Source of the DNA: Botrimarina hoheduenensis
Lineage (GTDB): Bacteria > Planctomycetota > Planctomycetia > Pirellulales > Lacipirellulaceae
Assembly (NCBI RefSeq): GCF_007859815.1
Contig: NZ_SJPH01000004.1
Span: 1-64,000, forward strand
Direction of reading: 5' to 3'
DNA length: 64,000 nucleotides
Positions within the stretch are counted from its first letter, which is position 1, and each line of letters opens with the position of its first letter. Under the pieces are notes generated by a model, which had not been told where the DNA came from, did not search any database, and was given only the letters and a program-made list of their open reading frames with translations. The translations under genes were made by a program, and so were the position numbers. Below are positions 28,302-38,400 of the stretch, piece by piece.

Positions 28302-30116
28302 GTGAATCGCCGTAGCCCACTCTATCTGGTCTTATTCTGCCTCTTCGTCTTTGGATCGCTGCGCTCGGCATCCTCGGCGGAGACGGTTTCGGGCGAGCTC
28401 CGTCGCTGGCACAAGGTGACCATCTCGCTGGACGGCCCGGAGTGCTCAGAGGGCGGCGTGCCAAATCCGTTCCTCGACTACCGGATGGACGTGACGTTCG
28501 CTCACGCCGATTCTGGATTGACGTATACGGTCCCCGGTTACTTCGCTGCGGACGGGGACGCCGCGAACACGTCGGCCGACTCCGGGACGAAGTGGCGTGC
28601 GCACCTTTCGCCGGACGAAGTCGGCGAGTGGACCTACACGGTCTCATTCCGTGCGGGCGACGGTGTCGCGATATCAGACGACCCAAATGATGGCGCAGCG
28701 GTTGCCGGAGTGGATGGCGTGTCCGGCTCGTTCGTCGTCGCCGAGACCAACAAGACGGGTCGCGACTTCCGAGCGACGGGGCGTCTCGGGTACGTCGGGA
28801 AGCACCACCTGCGGTTCAAGGGGAACGGCGAGTATTTCCTTAAGGCAGGGGCCGACGCGCCGGAGAACCTGCTGGCGTACCGCGACTTCGACGGCGATTT
28901 CGCGACCGACGGTCATCGTGACGGGCTCGTGAAGGATTGGGCTTCGCACGCCCGTGACTGGCGCCCCGGGGACCCCAGCTGGCGGGACGGCAAAGGAAAG
29001 GGTCTCGTCGGAGCGATCAACTACCTCGCAGATCAAGGTCTCAACGGCTTTTCGTTCATCACCCTGAATATCGACGGCGACGATCGCAACGTCTTCCCGT
29101 ACACGAGCTATGCTGAGCGCGAGCGGTTCGACTGCTCGCGCCTCGACCAGTGGGAGATGCTGTTCGAGCACTCCGACCGTCTCGGCATGCACCTGCACTT
29201 CAAGACGCAGGAGGCCGAGAACGTCAATTTGCTCGACGGCGGCGAGCTGGGTCCGCGGCGGAAGCTGTACTACCGCGAGTTGATCGCGCGTTTCGCGCAT
29301 CACCTCGCGCTGAACTGGAATCTCGGCGAGGAGGTGGGCCTAGGGCACAAAGTTGGCACCGCTAAGAAGCAAGCCTGGGCGAACTACTTCGCCGAGCACG
29401 ATCCCTACCGCCACCATTTGGTGATCCACAATGGCGACAATCACTTCGACCTGCTCGGCGACGCTTCGCCCCTGACCGGATTCTCGCTGCAGACAAACCG
29501 CCCCGACTTCGGCAACGTCCACGGCGCCACGCTGCGGTACTTGCGCAAGTCGGCAGCGGCCGGTAAGCCGTGGGTCGTCGCCTGCGATGAACCGGGCGAC
29601 GCGCAGCATGCATTGATCCCGGACGCAGAAGACCCAACGCACGACGACGCCCGCAAGAACGCCTTGTGGGGCAACCTGATGGCGGGCGGGGCGGGCGTGG
29701 AGTGGTACTTCGGCTACAAGCACGACCACAGCGATCTGACCTGCCAGAATTTCCGCGTGCGGGAAACGATGTGGCGACAGAGCCGCATCGCGCTGGAGTT
29801 CTTCCGGGCGAACCACATCCCGTTCTGGGAGATGGCGAGCGACGACGACCGCTTATCGGGCGCCGAGGGCTACGCCTTCACGAAGCCGGGCGAACTCTAT
29901 CTCGTCTACCGCAAAGCAGGCGGGGAGCTTGTAGTCGACCTCGCCGATGCTCCCGCGGACTGCGAGGTCCGCTGGTTCGACCCGCGCGAAGGCGGCCAGT
30001 TGCTGGCGGGCTCGGTGAAGACTGTCGCGCCCGGGGCATCGGCATCGCTAGGTGATCCGCCCACAGATCCCGACCGGGATTGGCTGGCCGTCATCCGGAT
30101 GGCGTCCCATGAGTGA
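28302..30116 (+). CDS. DUF5060-domain glycoside-hydrolase-like protein, secreted
   Basis: About 604 residues from the GTG at 28302 with a signal peptide (YLVLFCLFVFGSLRSASSA). The DUF5060 beta-sandwich comes first (LRRWHKVTISLDGPECSEGG, FLDYRMDVTFAHADSG, YTVPGYFAADGDAANTSADS). A TIM-barrel-like catalytic domain follows at about 150-500 (AGADAPENLLAYRDFDG, GFSFITLNIDGDDRN, ALNWNLGEEVGLGHK, WVVACDEPGDAQHA). The C-terminal strand domain (GELYLVYRKAGGELVVDLAD, VRWFDPREGGQLL) matches the putative collagen-binding domain that often closes DUF5060 proteins. The Glu residues in NLGEE and CDEPGD are candidate catalytic acids by analogy with clan A hydrolases. The substrate is unknown. Confidence 0.82.
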   Translation: MNRRSPLYLVLFCLFVFGSLRSASSAETVSGELRRWHKVTISLDGPECSEGGVPNPFLDYRMDVTFAHADSGLTYTVPGYFAADGDAANTSADSGTKWRAHLSPDEVGEWTYTVSFRAGDGVAISDDPNDGAAVAGVDGVSGSFVVAETNKTGRDFRATGRLGYVGKHHLRFKGNGEYFLKAGADAPENLLAYRDFDGDFATDGHRDGLVKDWASHARDWRPGDPSWRDGKGKGLVGAINYLADQGLNGFSFITLNIDGDDRNVFPYTSYAERERFDCSRLDQWEMLFEHSDRLGMHLHFKTQEAENVNLLDGGELGPRRKLYYRELIARFAHHLALNWNLGEEVGLGHKVGTAKKQAWANYFAEHDPYRHHLVIHNGDNHFDLLGDASPLTGFSLQTNRPDFGNVHGATLRYLRKSAAAGKPWVVACDEPGDAQHALIPDAEDPTHDDARKNALWGNLMAGGAGVEWYFGYKHDHSDLTCQNFRVRETMWRQSRIALEFFRANHIPFWEMASDDDRLSGAEGYAFTKPGELYLVYRKAGGELVVDLADAPADCEVRWFDPREGGQLLAGSVKTVAPGASASLGDPPTDPDRDWLAVIRMASHE

Positions 30117-30202
30117 CAGAGCGCAAGCGTCCTCGTTGGCTGACGAGCAGCATGCCAACGACATCGCCAGATCCTGACTTCTTCTCTAGACTTGGTCGCG
30201 CA

Positions 30203-30694
30203 ATGAAACGACGCTACACGCTTGTGACCCAGATTCGACTCGAGGCGGAGGTTCTCGAACTACGCGTGATGCTCGCCGGCGATGGCTTCAAGGATGAATC
30301 CGTCGCCGCGCCGTCATCGGTGCCCGCCGTGGCTTCCGCCGTGATCAACGACGAGGCTCGACCCTGGCACAAGCTAACCTTCGACTTCGAAGGCCCTGTC
30401 ACGAGCGAGACCGCTACGGTAAATCCGTTCACCGACTGCCGGCTCGACGTGAGCTTTCGCCACAGCGCCTCGGGCGAGACGTTCGTCGTACCGGGATACT
30501 ACGCGGCCGATGGCGACGTCGCGAGCACGAGTGCGACCAGCGGCTCAGTATGGCGAACCGACTGCGCGCCGAACGAGACCGGGGCGTGGACCTACACGGC
30601 TTCTTTCCGCACCGGTTCCATTGTGGCGGTGGCTGACACCCTGTTGGCGGGTGCAAGCGCCGGGTTCTTCGACGGGGAGACCGGGAACTTGTGA
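30203..30694 (+). pseudogene. DUF5060 paralogue, truncated after the first domain
   Basis: From the ATG at 30203 the frame encodes an exported-protein-like N-terminus (LEAEVLELRVMLAGDG). DUF5060 follows (ARPWHKLTFDFEGPVTSETA, RLDVSFRHSASGETFVVPGY, GAWTYTASFRTGS). It is clearly related to the upstream gene at 28302-30116, which suggests an old tandem duplication. Similarity ends near 30687 and the frame stops at 30694, so about 160 of an expected 600 residues remain. The DNA that follows resembles transposase sequence, so the gene was cut by mobile DNA. Confidence 0.8.
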
Positions 30695-30873
30695 TCGGCA
30701 GCCGGAAATTGCAGCGCCCGGCGTGTCCTTCGGGGCACCCGAGTTGTGGGGCGCGCTGCTGTGCCGAGTGAGCCATTGGTAGCCATTGGTAGGAAGCTGA
30801 GAGGCCGTGGGCGGGGGCGAAGCCCCCTCCCGAGGGTTGTCTCGATTTGCCTCGGCGAGCGAGGCGCGAAGGA

Positions 30874-31549
30874 GTGCTGACCAACATGGAGCTGTGGGCC
30901 GAGGTCCGGCGCCGCGTGCTGACGGGCGAGCTGAGCCGCCGCCAGGCGGCCAAGGAGTTCCACCTTAACTACCGGACGATCCATAAGATCGTCGGCAACG
31001 TCGAGCCGCCCGGCTACCGACGCGCCCAGCCGCGTAAGCGGCCCAAGATGGAGAAGTTCTTGCCGAAGATCGCCGAGATCCTCGATAGCGACAGAAACGT
31101 CCCCAAAGAAGCAACGTCACACGGCCCGGCGGGTCTACGACCGGCTGGTCGCCGAGCACGGCTTCGACGGGAGCTACTCGAGCGTCAAGGAAGCGGTCCG
31201 AGAGTGGCGTCAGGGTCGCCAAGGGGTCTTCTTGCCACTGTCGCACCCGCCGGGCGAGGCGCAGGTCGATTCCGGCTTCGCCGGCGTCGACCTGGCCGGT
31301 GAGCGGACCAAGGTCGCGTTCCTTGTCATGACGCTGCCGTACTCCGACGCGGTCTACGCGCAGGCGTTCCCCCGCGAGTGCACCGAGTCGTTCCAGGAAG
31401 GCCACAAGCGGGCCTTCGAGTTCTTCGGCGGCGTGCCCAAGCGGATCAGCTATGACAACAGTCGCGTGGCGATCGCGAAGATCACCAGCGCCCGCGATCG
31501 GCAGCTTACCCGCGAGTTCTTGCGTCTTCAGAGTCACTACCTGTTCGCG
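30874..31549 (+). pseudogene. istA: IS21-family transposase istA, frameshifted and truncated
   Basis: Starting near 30874 (GTG) or 30886 (ATG), the frame reads MELWAEVRRRVLTGELSRRQ, then VEPPGYRRAQPRKRPKMEKF and ILDSDR, as in IS21 IstA. At the CCCC run 31101-31104 one extra base shifts the frame. The continuation KKQRHTARRVYDRLVAEHG is in the next frame. It goes on LPLSHPPGEAQVDSGFAG (catalytic region), TLPYSDAVYAQAFPRECTES and GGVPKRISYDNSRVA. Similarity stops after LQSHYLFA at about 31549, so the C-terminal third and the partner gene istB are missing. The element is dead. Confidence 0.85.
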
Positions 31550-31922
31550 TTGCCCGAATTGCAGCCGGATATTGTCACGGGACAGCAGGTCGAGTGGCAC
31601 GGGATCGGGTGCAGACTCGGCCAATTTCGGCTAAATTGGGCACTTCCAGGAGCCGCTGAGGGACTGCTTTTTCGCCTCGTAAACTCCTGTCAGCAAGCAC
31701 TTAAGTCGCTCCCCGATGGGTGGTAAGCCGACAGTGACCTCCGCCTCCGAAGCCAAAGGTTGCAACACCACATCCCGACCACCGAGCGTACCCAGAATCT
31801 ACCCGGGATTCGTTCGGGCACATGGAGATGTTGGACTTACGACGAATGCCCGAACTGCCTTGATCGACGCAAATGACTTGCTAGACTGCTTTGCGTCATT
31901 CACGCTGGTGCGTTGTAGTGAG
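31550..31922. other. Non-coding remnant between IS21 relic and att-like repeat
   Basis: No protein-coding content is recognised. The plus frame that continues from istA to 31726 has lost family similarity. An IS21 end could lie near 31620, where CGGCCAATTTCGGC-like repeats occur, but it cannot be fixed. No upstream half of a tRNA precedes the repeat that follows. Confidence 0.4.
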
Positions 31923-31966
31923 TTCGGGACGCAGAGGTCGAAGGTTCGAATCCTTTCAGCCCGACT
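31923..31966 (+). repeat. Left copy of 44-bp tRNA-3'-end-like repeat (candidate attL)
   Basis: These 44 bases recur exactly at 41810-41853 in the same orientation. They contain a T-arm (GAAGG-TTCGAAT-CCTTT) and the acceptor 3' strand CAGCCCGA, as in the 3' end of a tRNA gene. The complementary 5' acceptor CGGGCTG is not found in the preceding 100 bp. A broken tyrosine integrase starts 122 bp downstream. Exact tRNA-tail repeats beside an integrase are the classic footprint of site-specific integration. Confidence 0.75.
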
Positions 31967-32038
31967 TTGTCTAAGTCTTGCCGAATCCTAGCTTTGTGGT
32001 ACCCGTCGACGTTCGACGGAGCGGCGTTTTCCACCCGG

Positions 32039-32062
32039 GTTTTTGAGTACGTACTCAAAAAC
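32039..32062. promoter_or_regulatory. Perfect 24-bp palindrome upstream of integrase
   Basis: The two 12-base arms GTTTTTGAGTAC and GTACTCAAAAAC form an uninterrupted palindrome ending 26 bp before the integrase start codon. The position and symmetry suggest an operator for a dimeric regulator or an integrase/excisionase arm site. A degenerate copy (GAGTATTTACTCAAAAAC) occurs at 41662-41679 near the other 44-bp repeat. Confidence 0.55.
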
Positions 32063-32088
32063 TCTGGGCAATCTGGAGAACCCTCGCT

Positions 32089-33110
32089 ATGCCACGTCCC
32101 AAGAAGCTGATTCCCTCTTATCGCAAGCACCGCGCCAGCGGACAGGCCGTCGTCAACGTCAATGGCCGGACCGTCTATCTCGGCCCGCATGGCACACACG
32201 CCAGCCATCGCGAGTACGACCGCGTCATCGCCGAGTGGCTTGCACGCGGAAGAGCCCCTGAACCAACTGCCGACCGGCGGATCTCGGTCGTGGAGCTCTG
32301 TGCTCGTTATTTGACGTTCGCCAAGTCCTACTACCAAAAGAACGGCCGCTGCACCAAAGTCGTCCCCGGCGTGAAGTGCGTCATCCGGCTACTTACGCGA
32401 ATGGTACGGCCGCGAAGCGGCAGCCGATTTCGGTCCCATCGCGCTCAAGGCGATCCGTCAACGGATGGTCGAAGATGGCCTGAGCCGACGCTACGTCAAC
32501 GATCACGTCGATCGCGTGAAGCGAATGTTCAAGTGGGCCGCCAGCGAGCAGCTCGTGCCCCACGAGACGTACCACGCGCTCGCCCTAGTAGCGGGTCTGC
32601 GTCGTGGAAAAACGGCGGCGTGCGAAACGAAACCGATCCCCCCCGTGGACGACGCGACAGTCAACGCCACCCTCCCCTTCCTCTCGACGGTGGTTGGCGA
32701 CATGGTGCGTCTGCAGCGCTTGACCGGCATGCGTCCGGCGGAGGTTTGCCAGCTGCGGCCGTGCGATCTGGATCGGACCGAGGAGGTGTGGGTCTTTACG
32801 CCCGCCTCCCACAAGACCGAGCACCATGGCCGTGAGCGAACCATCTTTATCGGCCCTCGTGGGCAAGCGCTGCTTGAGAAGTACCTGCACGGCGATCCGC
32901 AGCGTTGCTGCTTCCGGCCGTGCGACGCCGAAGCCGAGCGGCTGGCCAAGCGGTCTAAAAGCCGCAAGGTTCCTTTAGCGTACGGCAATCGCCCGGGCAC
33001 CAATCGCAAGACGCAGCCCCAGCGATCGCCTGGGTAATGCTATGAAACGGACGCCTATCGCCGTGCGATTCATCGGGCTTGCGACCGGGCATTCCCCCAC
33101 CCCACGCTTC
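32089..33110 (+). pseudogene. Tyrosine site-specific integrase, frameshifted, nonsense and truncated
   Basis: The first frame (ATG at 32089) gives a typical planctomycete integrase N-terminus (MPRPKKLIPSYRKHRASGQA, TVYLGPHGTHASHREYDRVI). One extra A at 32395 shifts the frame. The true continuation REWYGREAAADFGPIALKAI then leads to YVNDHVDRVKRMFKWAASEQ, the SAM-like core-binding domain. The catalytic domain has its first Arg (LTGMRPAEVCQLRPCDLD). A TAA at 33035-33037 interrupts the frame, after which YRRAIHRACDRAFPHPTLR is still readable. An IS3 fragment then removes the H-x-x-R and catalytic Tyr. It cannot be active. Confidence 0.87.
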
Positions 33111-33231
33111 GCGCAGCTTCCCAATGATCTATCCCGCCGTGTGCTTCTTACCTCGGGGCATCTCGCTCTCCCTTCAAGTGGCGTCCTATCGGCCTGATCT
33201 TCGATCAGAACATGGACTCGTTTGAAGGGGG
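33107..33231 (-). pseudogene. IS3-family orfA 5' fragment (inverted copy)
   Basis: Reading the minus strand, an IS end (CCCCTTCAAACGAGTCCATG region) leads to ATG at 33161. The sequence MPRGKKHTAG-stop-IIGKLREA follows, the first 20 or so codons of an IS3-type OrfA. The same end and start occur on the plus strand at 41283-41462 with few differences. Here an in-frame stop is already present. The fragment replaces the 3' end of the integrase. Confidence 0.75.
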
Positions 33232-33410
33232 CAGGCCAAGGGACCGAACTCTTCGGGCAGGTCGCGCCACGGGCAGCCCGTGCGCAGCACGTAGAGGATG
33301 CCATCGACCATGTCGCGGGGGTCCTTCCGCTTCCGCCCCACCGCCGCGGGCGGCGGGAACGCCTCGGCGATCTGCTCCCACGCGTCCTCGCTCAACCGAT
33401 CTCTCACCAT
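33232..33410 (-). pseudogene. IS5-family transposase N-terminal fragment
   Basis: The minus frame from ATG 33410 reads VRDRLSEDAWEQIAEAFPPP and then DMVDGILYVLRTGCPWRDLP, the DUF4096 N-terminus of IS5/IS427-type transposases. After EEFGP, at about 33232, it runs into the IS3 fragment and loses similarity. Only about 55 residues remain and no catalytic residues are left. Confidence 0.8.
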
Positions 33411-33416
33411 CGCCAA

Positions 33417-33944
33417 GCCCTCCGTGGTACAAACGAATCAAACGGGCTCAGCTTGCGACGAACATCGCTACGCGGCAAGATCAGTTCTCAGACAGTGCCT
33501 CGTAGCAATCTTCCTAAGCCACTACAGACGAGTAGGTTTAGGCGAGGCTGAAGTCGATTCTCATAACATCGAGGTCGTCGCGAGAAGACAAGACAGTTGG
33601 TGCGAGCGACTCTTACTTTCCGGCTGGAATAATTTCTGGATAGCGGCAGCAGCCCAGCATAACTTACGGCCTATCCATCGCACTGGCGGATCACTTTCTG
33701 TCCCTGCACAAATCAGCTCGCTTGCCCCGCCAGAGGGGCTCAGCAACCGCTTGATGAAGCTTACGCGAAGCCGGCGTGAAGCGGCGATGAAGTCTTGATG
33801 AATCTCTCTTCATGACGGTTGCGTGACGCGAAACTTGCGCTGACAACGTCCAGCAGCGAGCCGAATGCGCGTTCGCTTAGGCGTGCTGGAAGAGCCAGGC
33901 GCCTCGTGTTGACTCACGCCGCACCTTCCTAGCAAGAGATACCG
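33417..33944. other. Intergenic, nothing recognised
   Basis: This 528-bp gap between the IS5 remnant and the DUF1559 gene probably contains the IS5 outer end and the promoter of the DUF1559 gene. Open frames are short and of no recognisable family. A TCTTGATGAATCTCTCTTCATGA region near 33796 has partial dyad symmetry but no clear role. Confidence 0.4.
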
Positions 33945-35189
33945 ATGAAGGATTCCCAGCGAGGCGAGGAACGCCTCGGGCACCGCTCTGCCGTTTACCC
34001 GAAGTACTTCTTTTGCAGTAAGCGGGCGTTCACGCTCGTGGAATTGCTGGTGGTGATCGCCATTATCGGCATCCTCGTAGCGCTACTGCTGCCGGCGGTG
34101 CAAGCGGCCCGCGAAGCCGCCCGGCGTTCAACCTGCGTCAACAACATGCGACAATTAGCGCTCGCGACGCTGAACTTTGAATCGGCGAATCGCTACCTGC
34201 CGCCGGGCGCTGGCACCTGTGTAGACACCCAAGGATTGCCTTCGTGGCTGGTGGCGGGTTCGCAAGTCGCCAACGCAACCTGCTACGGGCCCAACTGGGC
34301 TCTTCAGTTGTTTGCTTACGTTGAGGAAGGCAGCCTAGCTGATCTTGCCAAGCAAGCGCTGGAGGATCCCACCGAATCGGCACGCGCTAATCCGTGGGAT
34401 ACCTGGGATATGCAGCCCAAGAGTGGACGCAACTGGCGCCCCTTCCACGAGAACGTTACCGGCCTGATGAGCTGCCCCAGCTCGGGCAACTTAGGCGTGC
34501 TCGTGCCTTACAACGACGGCGACGATGACACGACTGGAACGGGGCTGGGAAACCTCTCCAAAGGCAATTACGTGGCCAACTTCGGCGGCAGCACGATGGA
34601 AGCCGCTGCGCTACAGCCCTCGCAGACTTACACAACACCTCAGCAGCACGAAGCGTGTCCGGGCATGTTTGGTCTAGAGCGAATTCGCAAAGAGCCGGTA
34701 ACCGCTCGCATTGCCAAGGGAGTCGATCTTGGAAAAGTCTCAGATGGGACCTCAAAGACCCTTATGTATAGCGAAGTGCTTACTTGGAACGAGCCAAACG
34801 GCAAAGAAGGTCAACACGAATCGATCAATGAAGGGAACGACGACTGGCGCGGCGTGTGGATGATTCCGAGCATGGGTGCCAGCGCATTCTCGACACGCAA
34901 TAAACCCAACTCGAGTGTGCCCGATGCGATCTACGCCTGCGGCACAGGCCTAGCCGATCTGCCAGAGGGTCGAAAATTGCCTTGCACGGAGGTGGATGTG
35001 CAAAGCTCTCCGGTCTCCTGGGCTTCGCCCCGCAGTGCGCACCCCGGCGGTGTGAACGCGGCGATGGGGGATGGCTCGGTCCGCTTCGTCGATGACGACG
35101 TGGATGGCAATCTGTGGCGCTCGGAAGGAACCCGCGCCGGCGGCGACGGAACCGAGCGCTCATGCATGCCCAATATTGAGGCGCAGTGA
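33945..35189 (+). CDS. DUF1559 prepilin-like exported protein (H-X9-DG)
   Basis: 414 residues. A type IV prepilin-like leader is visible: a charged stretch, then [35 protein letters not shown], with the usual cleavage site before FTLVE. The DUF1559 domain follows ([33 protein letters not shown]). The diagnostic C-terminal H-X9-DG motif is in [20 protein letters not shown]. Such proteins are a large planctomycete-specific family of pseudopilin-like proteins of unknown function. The gene precedes the giant DNRLRE protein by about 220 bp on the same strand and lies inside the 44-bp-repeat island. Confidence 0.92.
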   Translation: MKDSQRGEERLGHRSAVYPKYFFCSKRAFTLVELLVVIAIIGILVALLLPAVQAAREAARRSTCVNNMRQLALATLNFESANRYLPPGAGTCVDTQGLPSWLVAGSQVANATCYGPNWALQLFAYVEEGSLADLAKQALEDPTESARANPWDTWDMQPKSGRNWRPFHENVTGLMSCPSSGNLGVLVPYNDGDDDTTGTGLGNLSKGNYVANFGGSTMEAAALQPSQTYTTPQQHEACPGMFGLERIRKEPVTARIAKGVDLGKVSDGTSKTLMYSEVLTWNEPNGKEGQHESINEGNDDWRGVWMIPSMGASAFSTRNKPNSSVPDAIYACGTGLADLPEGRKLPCTEVDVQSSPVSWASPRSAHPGGVNAAMGDGSVRFVDDDVDGNLWRSEGTRAGGDGTERSCMPNIEAQ

Positions 35190-35407
35190 TTCGTGCCGTC
35201 TACTGCGGGGCTCCACTCTCGTTCAGTTCGGCCCTTTGAGCTGATTGGCTTTCACGCACTTCACCTTGCAGCAGAAACAATTAATTCTTCATCGTAGCGA
35301 TACACAACTCCTAACAATCGTTCCCTACAGTCACTCTCACTCTCTAACACATCTACCTCTGATTCTCGGCAACCCCATCTTCCCGACGCATCACCCGGAG
35401 TTCCCTA

Positions 35408-38400
35408 ATGCGATTTTCCAACAAGAAGTTGGCCAAGCGTCGCCGTGAATCGGCGCGGCGGCGAGCTGCAGTTCAGCGTCGCACCCGTTTCGAAGGGCTT
35501 GAGTCGCGTCAGTTGCTCACGTCCTTCACCTTCCAGCAAGGCCTCAACGGGTACGCCGGACAAGAAGACACCGTACTTTATTCGCGCCAGCCGGAAGTCA
35601 ACTTCGGCACCGAGGGTTCGATCAGCCCCGACCAGCAAGACGCCAACGGCGTTCGTCAGGGTCTGGTGAAGTTCGGCGACATCTTCGGCAATCTCCCTGG
35701 GCAGATTCCGCTGGGATCGACGATCAACTCGGCGACCCTGATCGTCGACGTGGTGAACGACTCGAACTCGTCGATGCAGATGAGCCTCTTCCGCATGCAA
35801 GAGGACTGGAGTGAGTCGACCGCCACGTGGAGCAGCTTCGGCGACATTGGCGGCGTTCAAGCTTCGGAAGGCGAGGCCTCGGACTTCCCGCCCGATTCGA
35901 TTCTGTTCGACCCCGATACGAGCGCGAATAGCCCGACTGCTGGTCGCTTCGACGTGAAGACGTCGCTGCAATACTGGGCGGCGGGCGACAGCAACTTCGG
36001 TTGGATGGTCGAGAGCGCCGCCACCAACGGCTGGGACTTCCGCACTAAGGAGTCGGCTCAAGCGCAGCGTCCGCGGCTGATTGTCGACTTCACCGCGCCC
36101 AGCGGAGCCGGCCAGTTCGAGTTCCTCAACACCGCGCCGACCGTGGGCGAGGGGGACGCTGGCATGAAGACCACGCTCTTGGAAGTCTACCGCGTAGGGG
36201 GCGTCACCGGTGCCGCCTCGGTGAACTACACCATCACCGCCGGCACAGCGACGGCTGGGTCCGACTTTGTCGCCGCCAGCGGCACTCTCAACTTTGCCTC
36301 GGGCGAAACCGTCAAGACCATTCCGGTCGATATCTTGGGCGACACTGCTCTGGAAGGGAACGAAACGGTTGTGGTGACCCTTTCCGGCGCGCCGATCGTG
36401 GCGGGGCAGGGCGTCGCAACGCTTTCGATTGGCGACGACGACGCGCTGATCAACGAAGTGCTCGCCAACGTCAGTAACGCCAGCGACGAGACCAACCGTG
36501 AGTACATCGAGCTGATCGGTACGCCCGGCGCTTCGCTCAACGGTTACTACTTCACCATCTTTGAAGGTGAAGAGGAAGAGTTGGGCGGCACCGCCGGCGA
36601 AGCGACCGGCATCGCCGACTTGGTGATTGATCTGAGCGGGCAAACCTTCGGATCCAACGGCCTGCTTGTCATTACCCCCAGCAACTGGGCTTACACCGCT
36701 GCGGCGGGGACGAATGTCTTCTCGACGGCGGCGCTCGATGGCGCCGGCGGTAAGATCGAAGACTCGTCTCAGACCTACGCTCTGATTCGTAGCCTCGGCG
36801 CTCCGATCGTGCAGGGAGTCGACTACGACACGATCGGCGCCTACGAGAACGCCACGAACCAGGCGATCGGCACGGGCCTCGGCATCCTCGATCAATTGCC
36901 TGCCGGCGCGCAAGTCGTCGATAGCGTGGGCGTGGTGGAAGGTGGCGGCGGCGACCGCGACCGCACCCTCGCCCCGCCCGAGATCGGCAACCCAGGTGTC
37001 CACGTCCACCAGCCGACGGGCGTTTCTGGTTCAAGCGGTGTGACCTCGGACGCGGTCTCGCGTCGCGCGGGACAGAAGCTGCCTAACTCGATTGGCGCCT
37101 GGTTCAATGGCGATATCCTCAGTGGCGACGATTCGACCGGTCCGATCACCTACGCGAACGACACGTTCTTCATAAGCGTTGTCGCTCCGGACGGCGCGGT
37201 GCTGACTCCCGGCGCCCCTAACGTGCTGCGGACCGTGTTCTTCGACGTGGAAGATCAGAATGCCGAAGTCGCCGAAGCCGACGGCAGCGTGACCGTCATG
37301 CTCCGCCGCACCGGTGACTTGAACGAAACGGTCGATGTGACCTACACGACGATTGGCGGCACGGCTCAGTCTGGCGTCGATTTTGTCGCCAAAACCGAGA
37401 CGGTCACCTTCGGCGTGGGCGTCGCGGAGATCCCCGTGACGATCAACCTAATTCCTGACAGCGTGGCGGAAGGCTTCGAGCGCTTCACGCTGCAAATCAC
37501 CGACGCCAGCGGCGACTATCTGGTTACCAACGGACGTGTAACTGGTTCGCCGGCCGCGAACGGCTTGGCCACCGTCACGATCGCCGACGCCGACGTCTCA
37601 ACCGCAACGTTCCAGAATGGAGTGAATGGTTACTTCGGCACGCAGGACGCCACGATTGATGGCGACCAGCTGTTCGACACTTTCGGTCAGGACGGTATCG
37701 TCCGTGTCGACCAGGTGAAGGGCGAAGGGGAAGACACGCCCACCCAAATCCGTCCTCAACAGGGGCTGATTCGTTTCGACAATCTGTTTGGTGCCGGTGC
37801 GGGACAAGTCCCCTTCGGCTCACAAATCTTCGACGCTTTCTTGACAGTCAATGTGACCAACGTCTCGTCGGGTGCCGAGGTCAACTTCTTTAAGATGGAG
37901 CAGGACTGGGAAGAGATCAACGCTACGTGGCTTGATCCGCAGGGGTCGGCTGGCGGCAGCATTCTGAACGGCGTCACGCCGGACGGAGTGGAAGCTTCCG
38001 CCACGCCTGACGGCACGGTGCCCGACGCCGGCCGCGCTGGACTGGTCGAGATTCCGCTCGATGTCGATACGCTCCAAGCTTGGGCCAACGGCGCCGACCA
38101 GAATTATGGCTGGTCGATCATTAGCGATTCCGCCTCGCTGTGGAGCTTCAATAGCTCTGAAGCGTTCGCCACAGGAACGTTTCGGCCGGAACTGACGATC
38201 CTGTACACCGCTCCGGAATCGGGCAACACCGGCACGTTCGGCCTTTCCGACGCCCAGTACCGCGTGAACGAGGACGCTGGCTCAGCCTCGATTACGATCA
38301 CCCGCAAGGGGGGATCGACAGGTGCCGCAACCGTGAACTGGAGCCTGAGCCTCGGTACGGGTTCCGCGGCCGATGTGAGCACTCTCTCGGGCTCGGTAAA

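Noticed and set aside
31923..31966. Complete tRNA gene
   Set aside because: Only the T-arm and acceptor 3' strand are present. No matching CGGGCTG 5' strand, D-arm or anticodon arm can be found upstream of either copy.
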